Source: Sinohyriopsis cumingii
Lineage: Eukaryota; Mollusca; Bivalvia; Unionida; Unionidae
Reading direction: 5' to 3'
NCBI GenBank assembly: GCA_028554795.2
Contig: JAPYKE020000280.1
Coordinates: 1-64,000, forward strand
DNA: 64,000 bases
The stretch's first letter is position 1; every line of letters begins with the position of its first letter. Of the stretch, positions 47,640 through 59,573 are shown one piece after another. Both the position numbers and the translations under genes were made by a program. A model generated the notes under the pieces. The model did no database searches. It worked only from the letters and a program-made list of their open reading frames with translations, and was not told the origin of the DNA.

Positions 47640-50600
47640 GCACCTGTAATGCCTTATACATGTTCACTACTATTATGTATATGAATGGTGTATAATGTAC
47701 TTGTCTGTATTGCATTGTACAGGTTCACTACTATTCTGTATGACCACTTTGGTGGCCTAATTGGTCAGAGCATCTGCCTTGGATGCAGGAAGTCATGGGT
47801 TTGAACCCCAGCTGTGTCATACCAAAGACTTATAAAAATGGTACTAACAGCTGCCTCTCTTTTGATGCTCAGCATTAAGAGGTTAGTGTTAGGATTGGTC
47901 AGCCTGGTGTCAGGATAATGTGACTGGGTGGGACATGATGTCACATGTCTGCGGCATGATGCTAGTAGTAGTGATATAATTCAAATTGTCAAAGCTACAT
48001 TAAAAATCCAAAACACACACTAGTCTGTATATGAATGGTGCATAAAGTACTTGTCTGTAATACCATATACAGGTTCATTACAATTCTCTATATGAATGGT
48101 GTATGAAGTATTTGTCTGTAATGCCATATACAGTTTCATTACTATTCTGTATATGTATGGTTATAAAGTACTTGTCTGTAAAGCTATATACAAGTCCATT
48201 ACTATTCTGTATATGAATGGTGTATAAAGTACTTGTCCATAATGCCATATACAGGTTCATTGCTATTCTGTATATGAATGGTGTATGAAGCATTTGTCTG
48301 TAATGCCATATACAGTTTCATTACTATTCTCTATATGTATGGTTTATAAAGTACTTGTTTGTAAAGCTATATACAAGTTCATTACTATTCTGTATATGAA
48401 TGGTGTATAAAGTACTTGTCTATAATGCCATATACAGGTTCATTACTATTTTGTATATGAATGGTGTATAAAGTACTTGTCCATAATGCCATATACAGGT
48501 TCATTGCTCTTCTGTATATGAATGGTGTATGAAGTACTTGTCTATAATGCCAAATACAGGTTCATTGCAATTCTGTATATGAATGGTGTATGAAGTACTT
48601 GTCTATAATGCCATATACAGGTTCATTGCTATTCTGTATATGAATGGTGTATATAGTACTTGTCCGTAATGCCATATACAGGTTCATTGCTATTCTGTAT
48701 ATGAATGGTGTATAATGTACTTGTCTATAATGCCATATACAGGTTCATTGCTATTCTGTATGTGAATGGTGTATGAAGTATTTGTCTGTAATGCCATATA
48801 CAGTTTCATTACTATTCTGTATATTTATGGTTTATAAAGTACTTGTCTGTAAAGCTATATACAAGTTCACTACTATTCTGTATATGAATGGTGTATAAAG
48901 TACTTGTCTATAATGCCATATACAGGTTCATTGCTATTCTGTATATGAATGGTGTATAAAGTACTTGTCCATAATGCCATATACAGGTTCATTGCTATTC
49001 TGTATATGAATGGTGTATGAAGTACTTGTCTATAATGCCATATACAGGTTCATTGCTATTTTGTATATGAATGGTGTATAAAGTACTTGTCCGTAATGCC
49101 ATATAGAGGTTCATTACTATTCTGTATATGAATGGTGTATAAAGTACTTGTCCGTAATGCCATATGCAGGTTCATTGCTATTCTGTTTATGAATGGTGTA
49201 TGAAGTATTTGTCTGTAATGCCATATACAGTTTCATTGCTATTCTGTATATGTATGGTTTATAAAGTACTTGTCTGTAAAGCTATATACAAGTTCATTAC
49301 TATTCTGTATATGAATGGTGTATAAAGTACTTGTCTATAATGCCATATACAGGTTCATTGCTATTCTGTATATGAATGGTGTATAAAGTACTTGTCAATA
49401 ATGCCATATACAGGTTCATTGCTATTCTGTATATGAATGGTGTATGAAATACTTGTCTATAATGCCATATACAGGTTCATTGCTATTCTGTATATGAATG
49501 GTGTATGAAGTACTTGTCTATAATGCCATATACAGGTTCATTGCTATTCTGTATATGAATGGTGTATGAAGTATTTGTCTGTAATGCCATATACAGTTTC
49601 ATTGCTATTCTGTATATGTATGGTTTATAAAGTACTTGTCTGTAAAGCTATATACAAGTTCATTACTATTCTGTATATGAATGGTGTATAAAGTACTTGT
49701 CCATAATGCCATATACAGGTTCATTGCTATTCTGTATATGAATGGTGTATAAAGTACTTGTCCATAATGCCATATACAGGTTCATTGCTATTCTGTATAT
49801 GAATGGTGTATAAAGTACTTGTCCATAATGCCATATACAGGTTCATTGCTATTCTGTATATGAATGGTGTATAAAGTACTTGTCCGTAATGCCATATACA
49901 GGTTCATTGCTATTCTGTATATGAATGGTGTATAAAGTACTTGTCCATAATGCCATATACAGGTTCATTACTATTCTGTATATGAATGGTGTATGAAGTA
50001 TTTGTCTGTAATGCCATATACAGTTTCATCACTATTCTGTATATGTATGGTTTATAAAGTACTTGTCTGTAAAGCTATATACAAGTTCATTACTGTTCTG
50101 TATATGAATGGTGTATAAAGTACTTGTCTATAATGCCATATACAATTTCATTACTATTCTGTATATGTATGGTTTATAAAGTACTTGTCTGTAAAGCTAT
50201 ATACAGGTTCATTGCTATTCTGTATATGAATGGTGTATAAAGTACTTGTCCATAATGCCGTATACAGGTTCATTGCTATTTTGTATATGAATGGTGTATA
50301 AAGTACTTGTCCATAATGCCATATACAGGTTCATTGCTATTCTGTATATGAATGGTGTATAAAGTACTTGTCCATAATGCCATATACAGGTTCATTGCTA
50401 TTCTGTATATGAACGGTGTATAAAGTACTTGTCCATAATGCCATATACAGGTTCATTGCTATTCTGTATATGAATGGTGTATAAAGTACTTGTCCATAAT
50501 GCCATATACAGGTTCATTGCTATTCTGTATATGAATGGTGTATAAATTACTTGTCCATAATGTCATATACAGGTTCATTGCTATTCTGTATATGAACGGT

Positions 50601-50990
50601 GTATAAAGTATTTGTCTATAATGCCATATACAGGTTCATTGCTATTTTGTATATGAATGGTGTATAAAGTACTTGTCCATAATGCCATATACAGGTTCAT
50701 TGCTATTCTGTATATGAATGGTGTATAAAGTACTTGTCAATAATGCCATATACAGATTCATTGCTATTCTGTATATGAATGGTGTATAAAGTACTTGTCA
50801 ATAATGCCATATACAGGTTCATTGCTATTCTGTATATGAATGGTGTATAAAGTACTTGTCAATAATGCCATATACAGGTTCACTGCTATTCTGTATATGA
50901 ATGGTGTATAATATACTCATCTGTTATGCCTCATGAAGTGCACTACTTTTGTGTATATAAATGTTGTATGTACTCGTCTATAATGCCTTT
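47640..50990. repeat. 61-bp satellite array with higher-order variants
   Basis: About 50 adjacent copies of a 61-bp unit (ttcattgctattctgtatat, gaatggtgtataaagtactt, gtccataatgccatatacagg). A variant pair containing gtatggtttataaag and aaagctatatacaag recurs near 48156, 48338, 48826, 49252, 49618, 50045 and 50166. Those intervals are close to 3, 8, 7, 6, 7 and 2 units. A SINE is inserted at 47740-48022. Confidence 0.95.
47740..48022 (+). mobile_element. SINE family B inserted into the satellite
   Basis: Head with tggcctaattgg and tttgaaccccag, family body, and the tail agctacattaaaaatccaaa. Satellite units flank it on both sides. Confidence 0.8.
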
Positions 50991-51715
50991 TATATATTTT
51001 ATATATTTTATAGTAGTGGCATATCATTTATTTAGTTTTATGGTTTGTTTGTGTAAAGGCACCCAAATATGTGAAATTTGTAAATCATAAATTTAATCAA
51101 CACATTAACCCACGTTGATGAGTTTAAGTGGCAGGAGGTAGTAGCCTAATGCAGAGCTCTGTAGCGTCAAGGTCATGTACGGTACACTAAAGTGGGTGGT
51201 ATTATGGAAAGGTAGACAGTTGTAGCTCTACAATGATACCAAAAAATCTGGAATTTCCAGTTGCACTACAAAATATAGAGGGAAAAACCTCATTTTTTGG
51301 ACCCAATTTTTTTCTGATTTTGTGTCTGGATTTAGACGTTTTGGTTTCAGATCTAACGCAGACCAGTATGAACTGCAAACAGACAGATGAACCTTTGCAA
51401 AAAGTAGGATAAGATGGGCATTTGGAATAAATAGTGGTCTTGATAATTTTTTATGATGTATTCAGAAATAGCTTTCAAAATGTGTTTCCTACTCGAATTT
51501 CAGAAGAAAACGACAAAAACCTCCATGGGTTAATGTGTTAAAAAAGGCGTCATGGAAGACTCCTCCAAATTGACTGGCCACCATGTAGAGTCCATCATGA
51601 AGAAGGGCATTAAAGATTGTTTTGTTGACCAAATGAATATCTTCTTTAAAGAAAGAATATTATTATTATTGTTATTATTATTATTATTACTACAACTATT
51701 TATTTTCTATTGCAG
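50991..51715. other. No gene seen; ATT microsatellite
   Basis: An ATT run at about 51657-51690 lies just upstream of the exon at 51716. Confidence 0.5.
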
Positions 51716-51944
51716 ACTTTAGCAGTGGGTGAAGTAGCACATGTGAGTCAAATCGATCCACGGTATTATGAGACATATTGTCAGCACGATTTCTCTCTTA
51801 ACTGTCCTATTTATGGCCAACCTTCATGGGAATGTGCGAAAGAGTTGACCAATTGTACAAGTCCAGATTATTCATACCATTGTGTTATGAATACCGATGG
51901 AAAAGTTTTCCATGTTTGTGCAGCTGCACAAATTTGTCTAAAAG
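51716..51944 (+). CDS. Cys-rich exon of an unknown, probably extracellular, protein
   Basis: A 229-nt exon runs from acceptor tattttctattgcag (phase 0) to donor gttaga (phase 1). It encodes about 76 residues with seven Cys: YCQHDFSLNCP, PSWECAKELTNCTSP, YSYHCVMNTDGKVFHVC, AAAQICLKG. One N-glycosylation sequon (N-C-T) is present. Cys density and the 'YHC-x5-G-x3-x-C' layout suggest a secreted or ectodomain module of the kind expanded in molluscan surface proteins, but I cannot name the family. No neighbouring exon of the same gene was identified, so it may start or continue through long introns. The microsatellite directly upstream fits an intron. Confidence 0.5.
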
Positions 51945-52162
51945 GTTAGAAGTTTTGCAAGTCACAAAACTGTAAAATAAGAAAATATATGATTCATAAT
52001 TCTGCCAGTAGGGTAAATTAATAACAAAATGCCAGTTCATAATTTTACAGACATGTCATATTTGTGGCTCAAAATTCAGTTAATTCATTTATTTTCATAG
52101 GTCTGAGTTTTCAAGTATTTGTGAAAAATTATGTTTTCATTGGTACAGTTTGTTGAAAAAAT
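51945..52162. other. No gene seen
   Basis: AT-rich, presumably intron after the Cys-rich exon. Confidence 0.4.
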
Positions 52163-52342
52163 GTAGACCAACAAGTTGTTCTCCACCTTTTTTTTTTGTT
52201 TGACTGGTGGTGCCAGTCAAACAAAAAAAGGTGGAGAACAACTTGTTGGTCTACGGACGCTTCAATACAAGTAGTGCATACTAATGTTGGTCTCCACCGC
52301 CAGTCAAACAAAAAAAAAGGTGGAGAACAGCTTGTTGGTCTA
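52163..52342. repeat. Long hairpin plus a third direct copy
   Basis: Arm 52163-52207 (gtagaccaacaagttgttct, then a T run and gtttgactgg) pairs with 52213-52254 perfectly except for the homopolymer length (10 T against 7 A). The loop is 5 nt. A third copy of the right arm follows at 52300-52342 in direct orientation. Confidence 0.9.
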
Positions 52343-53353
52343 GAAAAAATGCTGTTATTGTTTTCACAGAAGAATCCACTGCCTTTGAGTCTTTAAATTT
52401 ATGTTTGGCAGCAATGATTGTTACCCCATGAAAAATAGCCAATTCACAGTGACTTTTTATCCTAATATACTTTTATAAAAACAAAGGTCTGCTTGAACAT
52501 AGCAGTAACAGTATTTATCTGTCTGTCAGCTCAGCCATCTGTGTTTGGACAAAGTGGTTCCCACATGATAACATGCATTCACTGCATGTTGGTTGTTCTG
52601 GTCAGAGACCAAAAGGAATTACAGGATGGCCTGCTTATTGTCCAACTGTCTGTTAGCACAAGTTGGTTTATACTACTTGTGACAAAATTTAAGGATTACC
52701 CTGAAACTTTACACACAGTCATCCTTGTTTCTAGTTGATCCTAAATGAAAATCTTGCTGTTGAGATATCTAATATGGACACCACGGTGGTCATCTTGAAA
52801 ATGTTGTTATCACTACTCCTCCTAATGAAAGTCATATCAACATGGGTTTGCATCATATAATTTTTTGTTGGTATTAAATGAAAATTGTTTTGCTTGGACA
52901 TCCAGTATGTTAACCACAGCAGTCAACTTTAATTGTTATTGCTAGATTCTCAGAATGGAAAGTTATATCCATCTGGAGTCTTATGGTGATGTCTACTTTG
53001 TCCTGAATGAAACTGATGCTGATTTTAAATCCAGTATGACCGTCTTGGCAGGTATTTTAAAAATCTTTGTATTGCTTAAAAATATAAAAGATGGTTTTAA
53101 TGCTCAGCAATTAAAATGAACTGGTTTTATCTGGGATTTCTGTGAATTACTTTTGGCCATTAGAAAGTCAGTCTCATTAAAAGACTCTTGTTTGTCTATA
53201 ACCTAATTGGTGTATAGTTATGAATAGTGGGAAGACATCATTTTTTGAAGGGTCAAAATGATAATGGTCATAGTCACTGTAATGCAAAAAATTTGTGATT
53301 TCTTTTGTACCTAATAAGTCGAGATTCCTAATTCAAGTTTTTTCATATAAGTC
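52343..53353. other. Unassigned; dispersed repeat at the end
   Basis: Bases 52780-53200 share the 'cttttggccattagaaa' and 'actcttgtttg' phrases with repeats near 20.9 and 37.4 kb. No gene seen. Confidence 0.4.
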
Positions 53354-53512
53354 ACAGATTTGGCCAAAGTGGGTATGTGAGAAAGCTTGTCAGTAGCTTC
53401 TCATGGGTCGTGGTTCTTTCCGGGTTCTTCCTCCATCATTTATACTGGCCGCCATGTATAGACTATCTTGTGCTGAAAAAATGATGTTAAACCCTACAAC
53501 AATAACAACTAA
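53354..53512 (+). mobile_element. SINE family A, 5'-truncated copy
   Basis: Starts within the body (gtgggtatgtgagaaagctt) and ends with the family 3' end and an ACA-like tail. Confidence 0.7.
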
Positions 53513-55346
53513 CTTTCCCTTGTCTTATGTTTTCTAAATGTATTTAATCTCATTTATGCTGCCAATTATTATGCCAATTAAGCTGCAAACTTACGAATTT
53601 ATTTATTCAACCATTGGCTGGTAAAGAAGGATTGCAATATATTATGTTTTTAAATAAAAGTAATAGATGCAGCACAGTTCTGCAGGATGTCAAAATTGGC
53701 ATAACTGTAAGGATGTTTTTTATATTATTTTGGACATGCAAAAATTCCAACTTCATAGTTATTGGTACACATATGTTTTTGGTTGAGAACTTCCTTTCTG
53801 TTTAATCTATTTCAGCAAAGTGAGCATTTGGGTAATCAGACAGATGCCAGATGATCATGTAGGAATTAGATGAAGTTGTATAGGCCAGATTTTAGTGTAT
53901 ATTGAGAATGCACAGGCCTTGATTTCAGTTTATCAATATCGCATGCTGAATGGCAAAAATCAGTAGCCTCTAGAAATGGTAATGCCCTCACTTTACTGCA
54001 GCAGGGGCATCTTTATTTGTGCTTGTCCTAGCATCTAACCATCCTCCTAAGTATCCATTGTTCCTAGCAAGTTTGCTAGCATGATTACATAAAGTGAACT
54101 GCATATAGAGGAATCAATTCTTTTTGTAATCATCTGTATAATATGTAGACGACTACGCAGTGATTTTCATGGCTTTTATAAACTTTTCTGCTTTTGGAAC
54201 ATTTTTAGTGATGCCTTCTTAACACAGTTTATTTCACACAACCATGAACATGAGGTAGTGAAACTTTGTAGGCATATTTACATTAAGTTGTTGATTGCCT
54301 GATTAGATTTTGAAATTATTGTAATGAGTATTATCTCTTTGTATGTTTCCACTGCTTTGATGCGTATGATTGAAGTGGGATCTTACATTGCATGTTTTCA
54401 AAGCACAATTATAATTTATTTTTCTTCACTCAGTTTTGAACCTTTCTTGACAACAAAAATATTTAGAATGATTAAACAAAACCAGCCAGAGTAGATGAAT
54501 TAAATTGATCGGCATATTTGTATCCATATGTAGACGATCTGATTAAAGGCATATTAAGTCATAATATAAACTAATTTTATACTAATGTTTGATTGTTTTG
54601 ACAAACACCTTATAAGTACAATTTTACATAAAGCCAAAAATAAGATAACTGAAAGTTATTAGCTTATATGTAGGTATTATGATTACATTTCATGTCCTTG
54701 TTTTTTATATATAGATTATTAAGATTTTTTAACTTCCTGTTTGGTCGGATGTGGGATCATGCATGTTTTACAAATTCAAAAATTATGTTAAATACATTTC
54801 AACACATGAATACATCGACACAATACATTTTATGAACATCATTTTATGTTACATCCACACTTATTATATTTGGCTTAAGGTATATCTTGACAGTATCTTT
54901 ATCAAATTCAATAATCAGCCTTTAAGAGTGAAGTGTTTAGGTTGAAATTTTGAATTTTGTACCAGAGAGAAGTTTTGAATACAGTGACATCAACAAATGG
55001 AATTTGACCAAACTTGTCATGCAGTTAGATGTCTGCAACATCCTTAATTGGTCTGATAATCAGATTTTGTTAATTAAAGGTTTTTAAACATTTAACAAAT
55101 ACCTATAGATTATGATAGAACATTTTGTGATTTAAGCATGAATGTCAGTGATCACCATTCAGAACTTCAAACTAAGGCAGATTTAGGAAAACATTAATTA
55201 GAATAATATCTATCAAGTTTTAATGTATATGGTACACATGTATATTTTAATCATATACTAAATGACTTATTGAATTGATCAGCATTACAGTCTTTTGTTA
55301 TATATATATATATATAGCATGTATGCTGTATCATTGATATACCATG
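53513..55346. other. AT-rich, no gene seen
   Basis: Short frames only, with no domain; a small TA run occurs near 55304. Confidence 0.45.
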
Positions 55347-55590
55347 AAGGGGCCCCTACTGGCCATCTGGTCTAAAGTGCTCACCGTTAAGGATCACTGC
55401 CATTAGAACTCTGTCTACATGGGTTTGAGTCTAGGGCTCGGCTAATGTGGGTACGTGAGAAAGCTTGCCAGTAGCTTTTTGTGGGTCGGTGGTTTTTTCC
55501 TGGGTTCTTCCTCCACCATTTATACTGGCCGCACCATGTATAGCCTATCTTGTGCTGAACAATGGTGATAAACCCTAAAAACTATAACAA
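55347..55590 (+). mobile_element. SINE family A, full-length copy
   Basis: Diverged head (ggggcccctactggccatct), B-box-like gggtttgagtct, conserved body and end. Confidence 0.75.
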
Positions 55591-55689
55591 TATACCATGA
55601 GATGTATAAATTTTTCAGTAACTTCAGCTGTTCACAGTCCTTTTTGGAAATTGATAAATTTGCTTCTTTCCTTTTTTTGAGTTCCTATT

Positions 55690-56350
55690 TTCATTCACAT
55701 TGACAAAATGGCACAATGTTGAATTTAACCAAATTTGACAGAAATCATCTTGGCATAGAGGGCTTTAAAATTTTTATGTCTGGTGCTGGGCTGCTGTTAA
55801 GTATGGCCACCATTACTAAAAGTAGATAAACCCTTAAATGAATTCTCCATTTGACTTGTATAGAATTTAATATTTGACAGACAGAATCCTGGCCTGAAGA
55901 CCACATTTGATGCCCATCTGCTATCAGATATAGTCAGTGCTCTTAAAAATAGAAAAAGATTTAAATGACTTTTTCTGCAAAACCATTTCCTAGAATTTGA
56001 CCAAATTTAAACAAAAGTTTCATGTTATGAAGACCTTTCAGATTTATAGAAACAATGCCACTCTGTCATCAAACATGGCAGCCATTACAAAAAAAACGTT
56101 AGTAAACCGTTGAATGATTTGAAAAATGTTGGCTAGAATTTGGTAACATCATACTCAAAGCTTCCTGCTATGAAGGAGATTCAAAATTTATGTAAATGAT
56201 GCCATCAAGAATTGGCCACCATTAATAAAAAAGGAAAACCTTGTTCAAAAGCTTTCCTGCCAAACGCACTGAATAGAAATTGACCAAATGTGACAGAAAG
56301 CGACTTGGCATATAGACTTTCCAAGTCTGTACAAATGATGCCCATCAACC
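55690..56350. repeat. Degenerate tandem repeat, TTTGAC-rich
   Basis: Loosely repeated segments of about 110-120 bp contain aatttgaccaaat, 'ggcatagag' and 'ggccaccattact'. Related to 18950-19560. Confidence 0.55.
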
Positions 56351-56459
56351 ATTCAATATTGCTGCTTAGAATTACCAGATTACTACAATTAGGAAAACCA
56401 TCAGGGTTTGACAATTTTATGTAAGTGAGCCAGTCCCAAAATGCGACGTAATAGCTTAT

Positions 56460-56707
56460 TCTTGTTGTTGTGGGGTTTAAGGCCATTTTTCAGCACATGA
56501 TAGGCTACACATGGCAGCCAGGATTAATGGTGGAGGAAGAACCCAGGAAAACCTCTGAAAGAACCACCAACCCACGAGAAGCTACTGGCAAGCTTTCTCA
56601 CTTACCCACGTTGGCTGAATCCGAGACTCAAACAAGCGCAGACAGAGGTGAGATGGCAGTGATCCATAATGGAGAGCGCTTTAGACTACTCGGCTACTCA
56701 GGGCCCC
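56460..56707 (-). mobile_element. SINE family A, full-length copy
   Basis: The reverse complement shows head, B-box region, body and gtgctgaaaaatggc end in order. Confidence 0.8.
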
Positions 56708-57937
56708 TAAATGATAAAGAAAGGAAGCATTGAATGCATATATTGTTGTAAGAGCAAAGACAGACATGTAGATAAATGACAAAAACAATAAGGGGTTTTG
56801 GAAAATTTAGAGAGAGAAAGATATTTAAGTGAAAGACCTTAAGCTGAACAGTTAAAGTTAACTGTGAACAAAACCATGTTAATGTAATTTTTTATTATGT
56901 TTTAATATGTCAAGTTTTCTTTGTCAATCTTACTTTGTTTGCCAAGATGTGCTATCAGTTTCATATCTTCAAGTATAACAACAATAGTGAAAAGTATTTT
57001 TTGGGGAATATATTTGTTGATTTTCAAAACTGATTAAAAAACACTAATTTGTATCTGCTTAATTATTTGCCAAACTTTGTATTGACCTTCTGTAATTAGT
57101 GTGACCACTGTTGTAACACATTTGTTGGGGTCCAAAAATGGTAACCTTGCTTTGTACTGAACTGTGTTATAACCAAACAGGTCAGTTAGATCAAGAGAAT
57201 GATGCATTATCCCCATCCCCCCGCAAGAACCAAACAAATTATGGGATTCAAGTGGGCACTGTACTGAGGACTCTGACGTGGCTATCAGCTTGTTTCAGAT
57301 AAAACAAGAAGTACTCAATAGTTATTAAATAGTTAAGACTTATTTTTATGTATATGAAATCTGCAATATAAGGGTAAATAGTTGAGTACATGTACTCACC
57401 ACTTGAATCTGTTTTTATCCTTAATAGTAATTCCATAAATTTTGATAATACTTTCACATAAACTTATTGAAATGGGTGTTTTTTCAGCAACATTCACATT
57501 TGCTGGACATGTTTGAAGGGTCTGATTCCTGGCTGACAGTAAAATGCATAATCCAGACAGTGAGAATTTCTGAAAAGAAGCCTGTATTTAGGCTTGAAAG
57601 ACGTGTACTTGGCTGAAAATTGACATGGAAGGTCAAAGGTATTGACCTCATAATGTTCTTGTTGTGATGAGAATTCAGCAGGTGTGTTTACACTGCACAT
57701 GTACAATTCCTGAACCAATTTTGGGTGTAAACCATTCGACTGTGTGAGTTCAGAGCAAGTTCCTTAAAATTTTGAGTCATTCTCTAAAGAACAGAGGAAA
57801 AATAAATAAAATAGCCTCATTATTCACGAAGAATTTGTTCTATAAGCAAAAGCAGGGAGTAGAATGTTTAATTATGTTAGTCAATTCCTCTACCACTATA
57901 ACTGAAATGGTTTTGTTCCAATCAGTGATTAGTTTCC

Positions 57938-57993
<56 letters not shown>

Positions 57994-58399
57994 TGATCTG
58001 AGGCTAGAAAATTAAAAGGGGGGTGGTTGGGTTTACATATGCAAGACAGTAACCAAAATTACTGATGATTCGGTCCATAAACTGTTTCAGTGGGTATGTA
58101 TGTTGGCTGTTAGAGTAGACATCGATAATCTGTTGTGCTCCCTTAAAAAGGTAGGTAAATTAGCTGACTTATAAATTGGGGTATGAAGCATTGTTAGACT
58201 GCCACATTGTTTGATTGACTTATGAACACAAGTCTCAAAGGTAACTGTGTTTAACTCCAGACTTATTCCTGCCCAGGGCTTGAAATGTACCTTCTGTATC
58301 CCATTATCCATTGTAAATATCCACCAATTAACATTTTGACCACTATTTGTTTGATGTAATACAGCAAAAATAATTGTTATGGAACAATGGGGTAGCAGC
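56708..58399. other. Host DNA left of the virus-like element
   Basis: AT-rich with no gene seen; an AT microsatellite lies at 57942-57990. Composition changes after about 58390. Confidence 0.5.
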
Positions 58400-58642
58400 A
58401 GGGAAGTTGTACAGACCTTCCGTTCCAGACTAAATGAACCTTCCTACGAGAACTTTCTCCGTAGAAGCCTCAGAAAGCAGAAATAACGCCTTCTACGGAA
58501 GCTAATTTTCGTGCATTTCAGACCGGATGCATCGGTTGGTCGCGCCGGTGTGTTGGTAAATATAGCGTCCAGGACAGGAAAAATAAATGTCGGGGAATAA
58601 ATTTTTGTGTTAATTTTTTTGTTGCATGGTGGGGCTGCTTTT
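58400..58642. repeat. Likely left terminal region of the element
   Basis: About 240 bases with no gene. It contains an internal inverted repeat, tccgtagaag at 58458-58467 and cttctacgga at 58490-58499, and related ccttccgttcc and ccttcctacg motifs. A terminal inverted repeat is expected here for this element class but its partner would be outside the window. Confidence 0.35.
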
Positions 58643-59293
58643 TCATGAATAAATTTGATCGAGACCAATTCGATACCGACTGCGTGGATCGTGAAGATTT
58701 ATCGTAATAAAACCGTGCGGTGTCGCCTGAGCGCGGCTAAACAAATTTTTGAATTTGTTTATGTCCATGTCGCCGTTGCACCAAGTCTGATGGATATTTC
58801 TCAGCGTGTGCGTGTCTACGCCATTGAACACCGATAAAATATTACAATTGTCCCTAATCACCTTTGGAATCTGCGTATATCTCTGTGTTACGTAAATCAC
58901 ATCGGTGTTCTTGTGTCTGCCACGCGAGAATATCCTAGCCGGGTTGGTCTGTTTGTCCAGCATAACATCATCGAATACAACGAGATTATTAACATCACCG
59001 TCCAAATTTTCCACGGATGGAGCTTCATTGATGTCTGTGATGAATTCGATCGTGCCTTCGTCGGTATTGTCGCTAAATTCTTTTAGTACTTGATAACAGC
59101 GTTGATCGTCAACGGATGGTGCAACCAAATACAATTTGTCCCATTTCAGCCATCGCATTATCAAATTCAATAACAACTGCATCTTTCCAGATCCTGACGG
59201 TCCAATAATTATCATTCTGATCGAATTCGGTAATACCGCGTTATGTTTTACCTGCTCGCGTCGCTTCGTGGCTGAAAAATCAATTACATTCAT
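58643..59293 (-). CDS. A32/FtsK-HerA-like DNA packaging ATPase
   Basis: About 216 residues from the chosen Met at 59293 (an upstream Met at 59335 would overlap the divergent gene). In Polinton-like viruses this enzyme pumps genome into the capsid using ATP. Walker A is GPSGSGKM (residues 31-38), Walker B is LVVFDDV (104-110), and the sensor-like YVTQRYTQIP follows at 134-143, the usual order. The residue after the Walker A Lys is Met rather than the normal Thr/Ser that binds magnesium, which may reduce or abolish activity. Length is normal for the family. It diverges from the zinc-ribbon gene with 13 bases between start codons, so the two probably share a bidirectional promoter. Confidence 0.85.
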   Translation of the reverse strand: MNVIDFSATKRREQVKHNAVLPNSIRMIIIGPSGSGKMQLLLNLIMRWLKWDKLYLVAPSVDDQRCYQVLKEFSDNTDEGTIEFITDINEAPSVENLDGDVNNLVVFDDVMLDKQTNPARIFSRGRHKNTDVIYVTQRYTQIPKVIRDNCNILSVFNGVDTHTLRNIHQTWCNGDMDINKFKNLFSRAQATPHGFITINLHDPRSRYRIGLDQIYS

Positions 59294-59306
59294 GTTACTA
59301 GAATAC

Positions 59307-59573
59307 ATGGATTTATATTGTGTTAAGTGTCGCACTCACACAGCTACGATAAATCCAACCGAAATCATTACACGAAATAACAGGAACTCAATTGCAGGAG
59401 AATGCGAAGTTTGCAAGACACGCAAGTTCAGATTTGTAAAAAAAAAACTAGAACCGGAGGAGATATCGCAGCCTCCTTGTCAAATCTACCCGGAACTCCC
59501 TGGGCAAAATATCCCGGAGAGAAGCATCTGCCAGGATACAATTATTGTGGACCCGGAACAAGGCTCGATATAA
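59307..59573 (+). CDS. Small zinc-ribbon protein (DUF5679-like), C-terminus out of frame
   Basis: Starts at ATG 59307. The first 43 residues carry two CxxC knuckles: YCVKCRTHT and GECEVCKTRKF, about 25 residues apart, as in the DUF5679-type ribbon of several large DNA viruses and Polinton-like elements. After the Lys run at 59438-59447 this frame encodes a Gln/Pro-rich stretch to 59573. That stretch is the shadow of the PLA2 frame, which carries conserved residues from the same point. The ribbon was therefore probably joined to the PLA2 domain as one protein, with a frame change at ten A residues. Function of the ribbon is unknown; nucleic-acid or protein binding is likely. Confidence 0.65.
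   Translation: MDLYCVKCRTHTATINPTEIITRNNRNSIAGECEVCKTRKFRFVKKKLEPEEISQPPCQIYPELPGQNIPERSICQDTIIVDPEQGSI

Noticed and set aside
58444..58668. 74-residue minus ORF at the element end
   Set aside because: Overlaps the ATPase end and the inverted repeat; basic low-complexity tail, no homology recognised.
59136..59306. N-terminal extension of the zinc-ribbon protein
   Set aside because: Antisense to the ATPase coding region; the ATG at 59307 directly precedes the first Cys knuckle.
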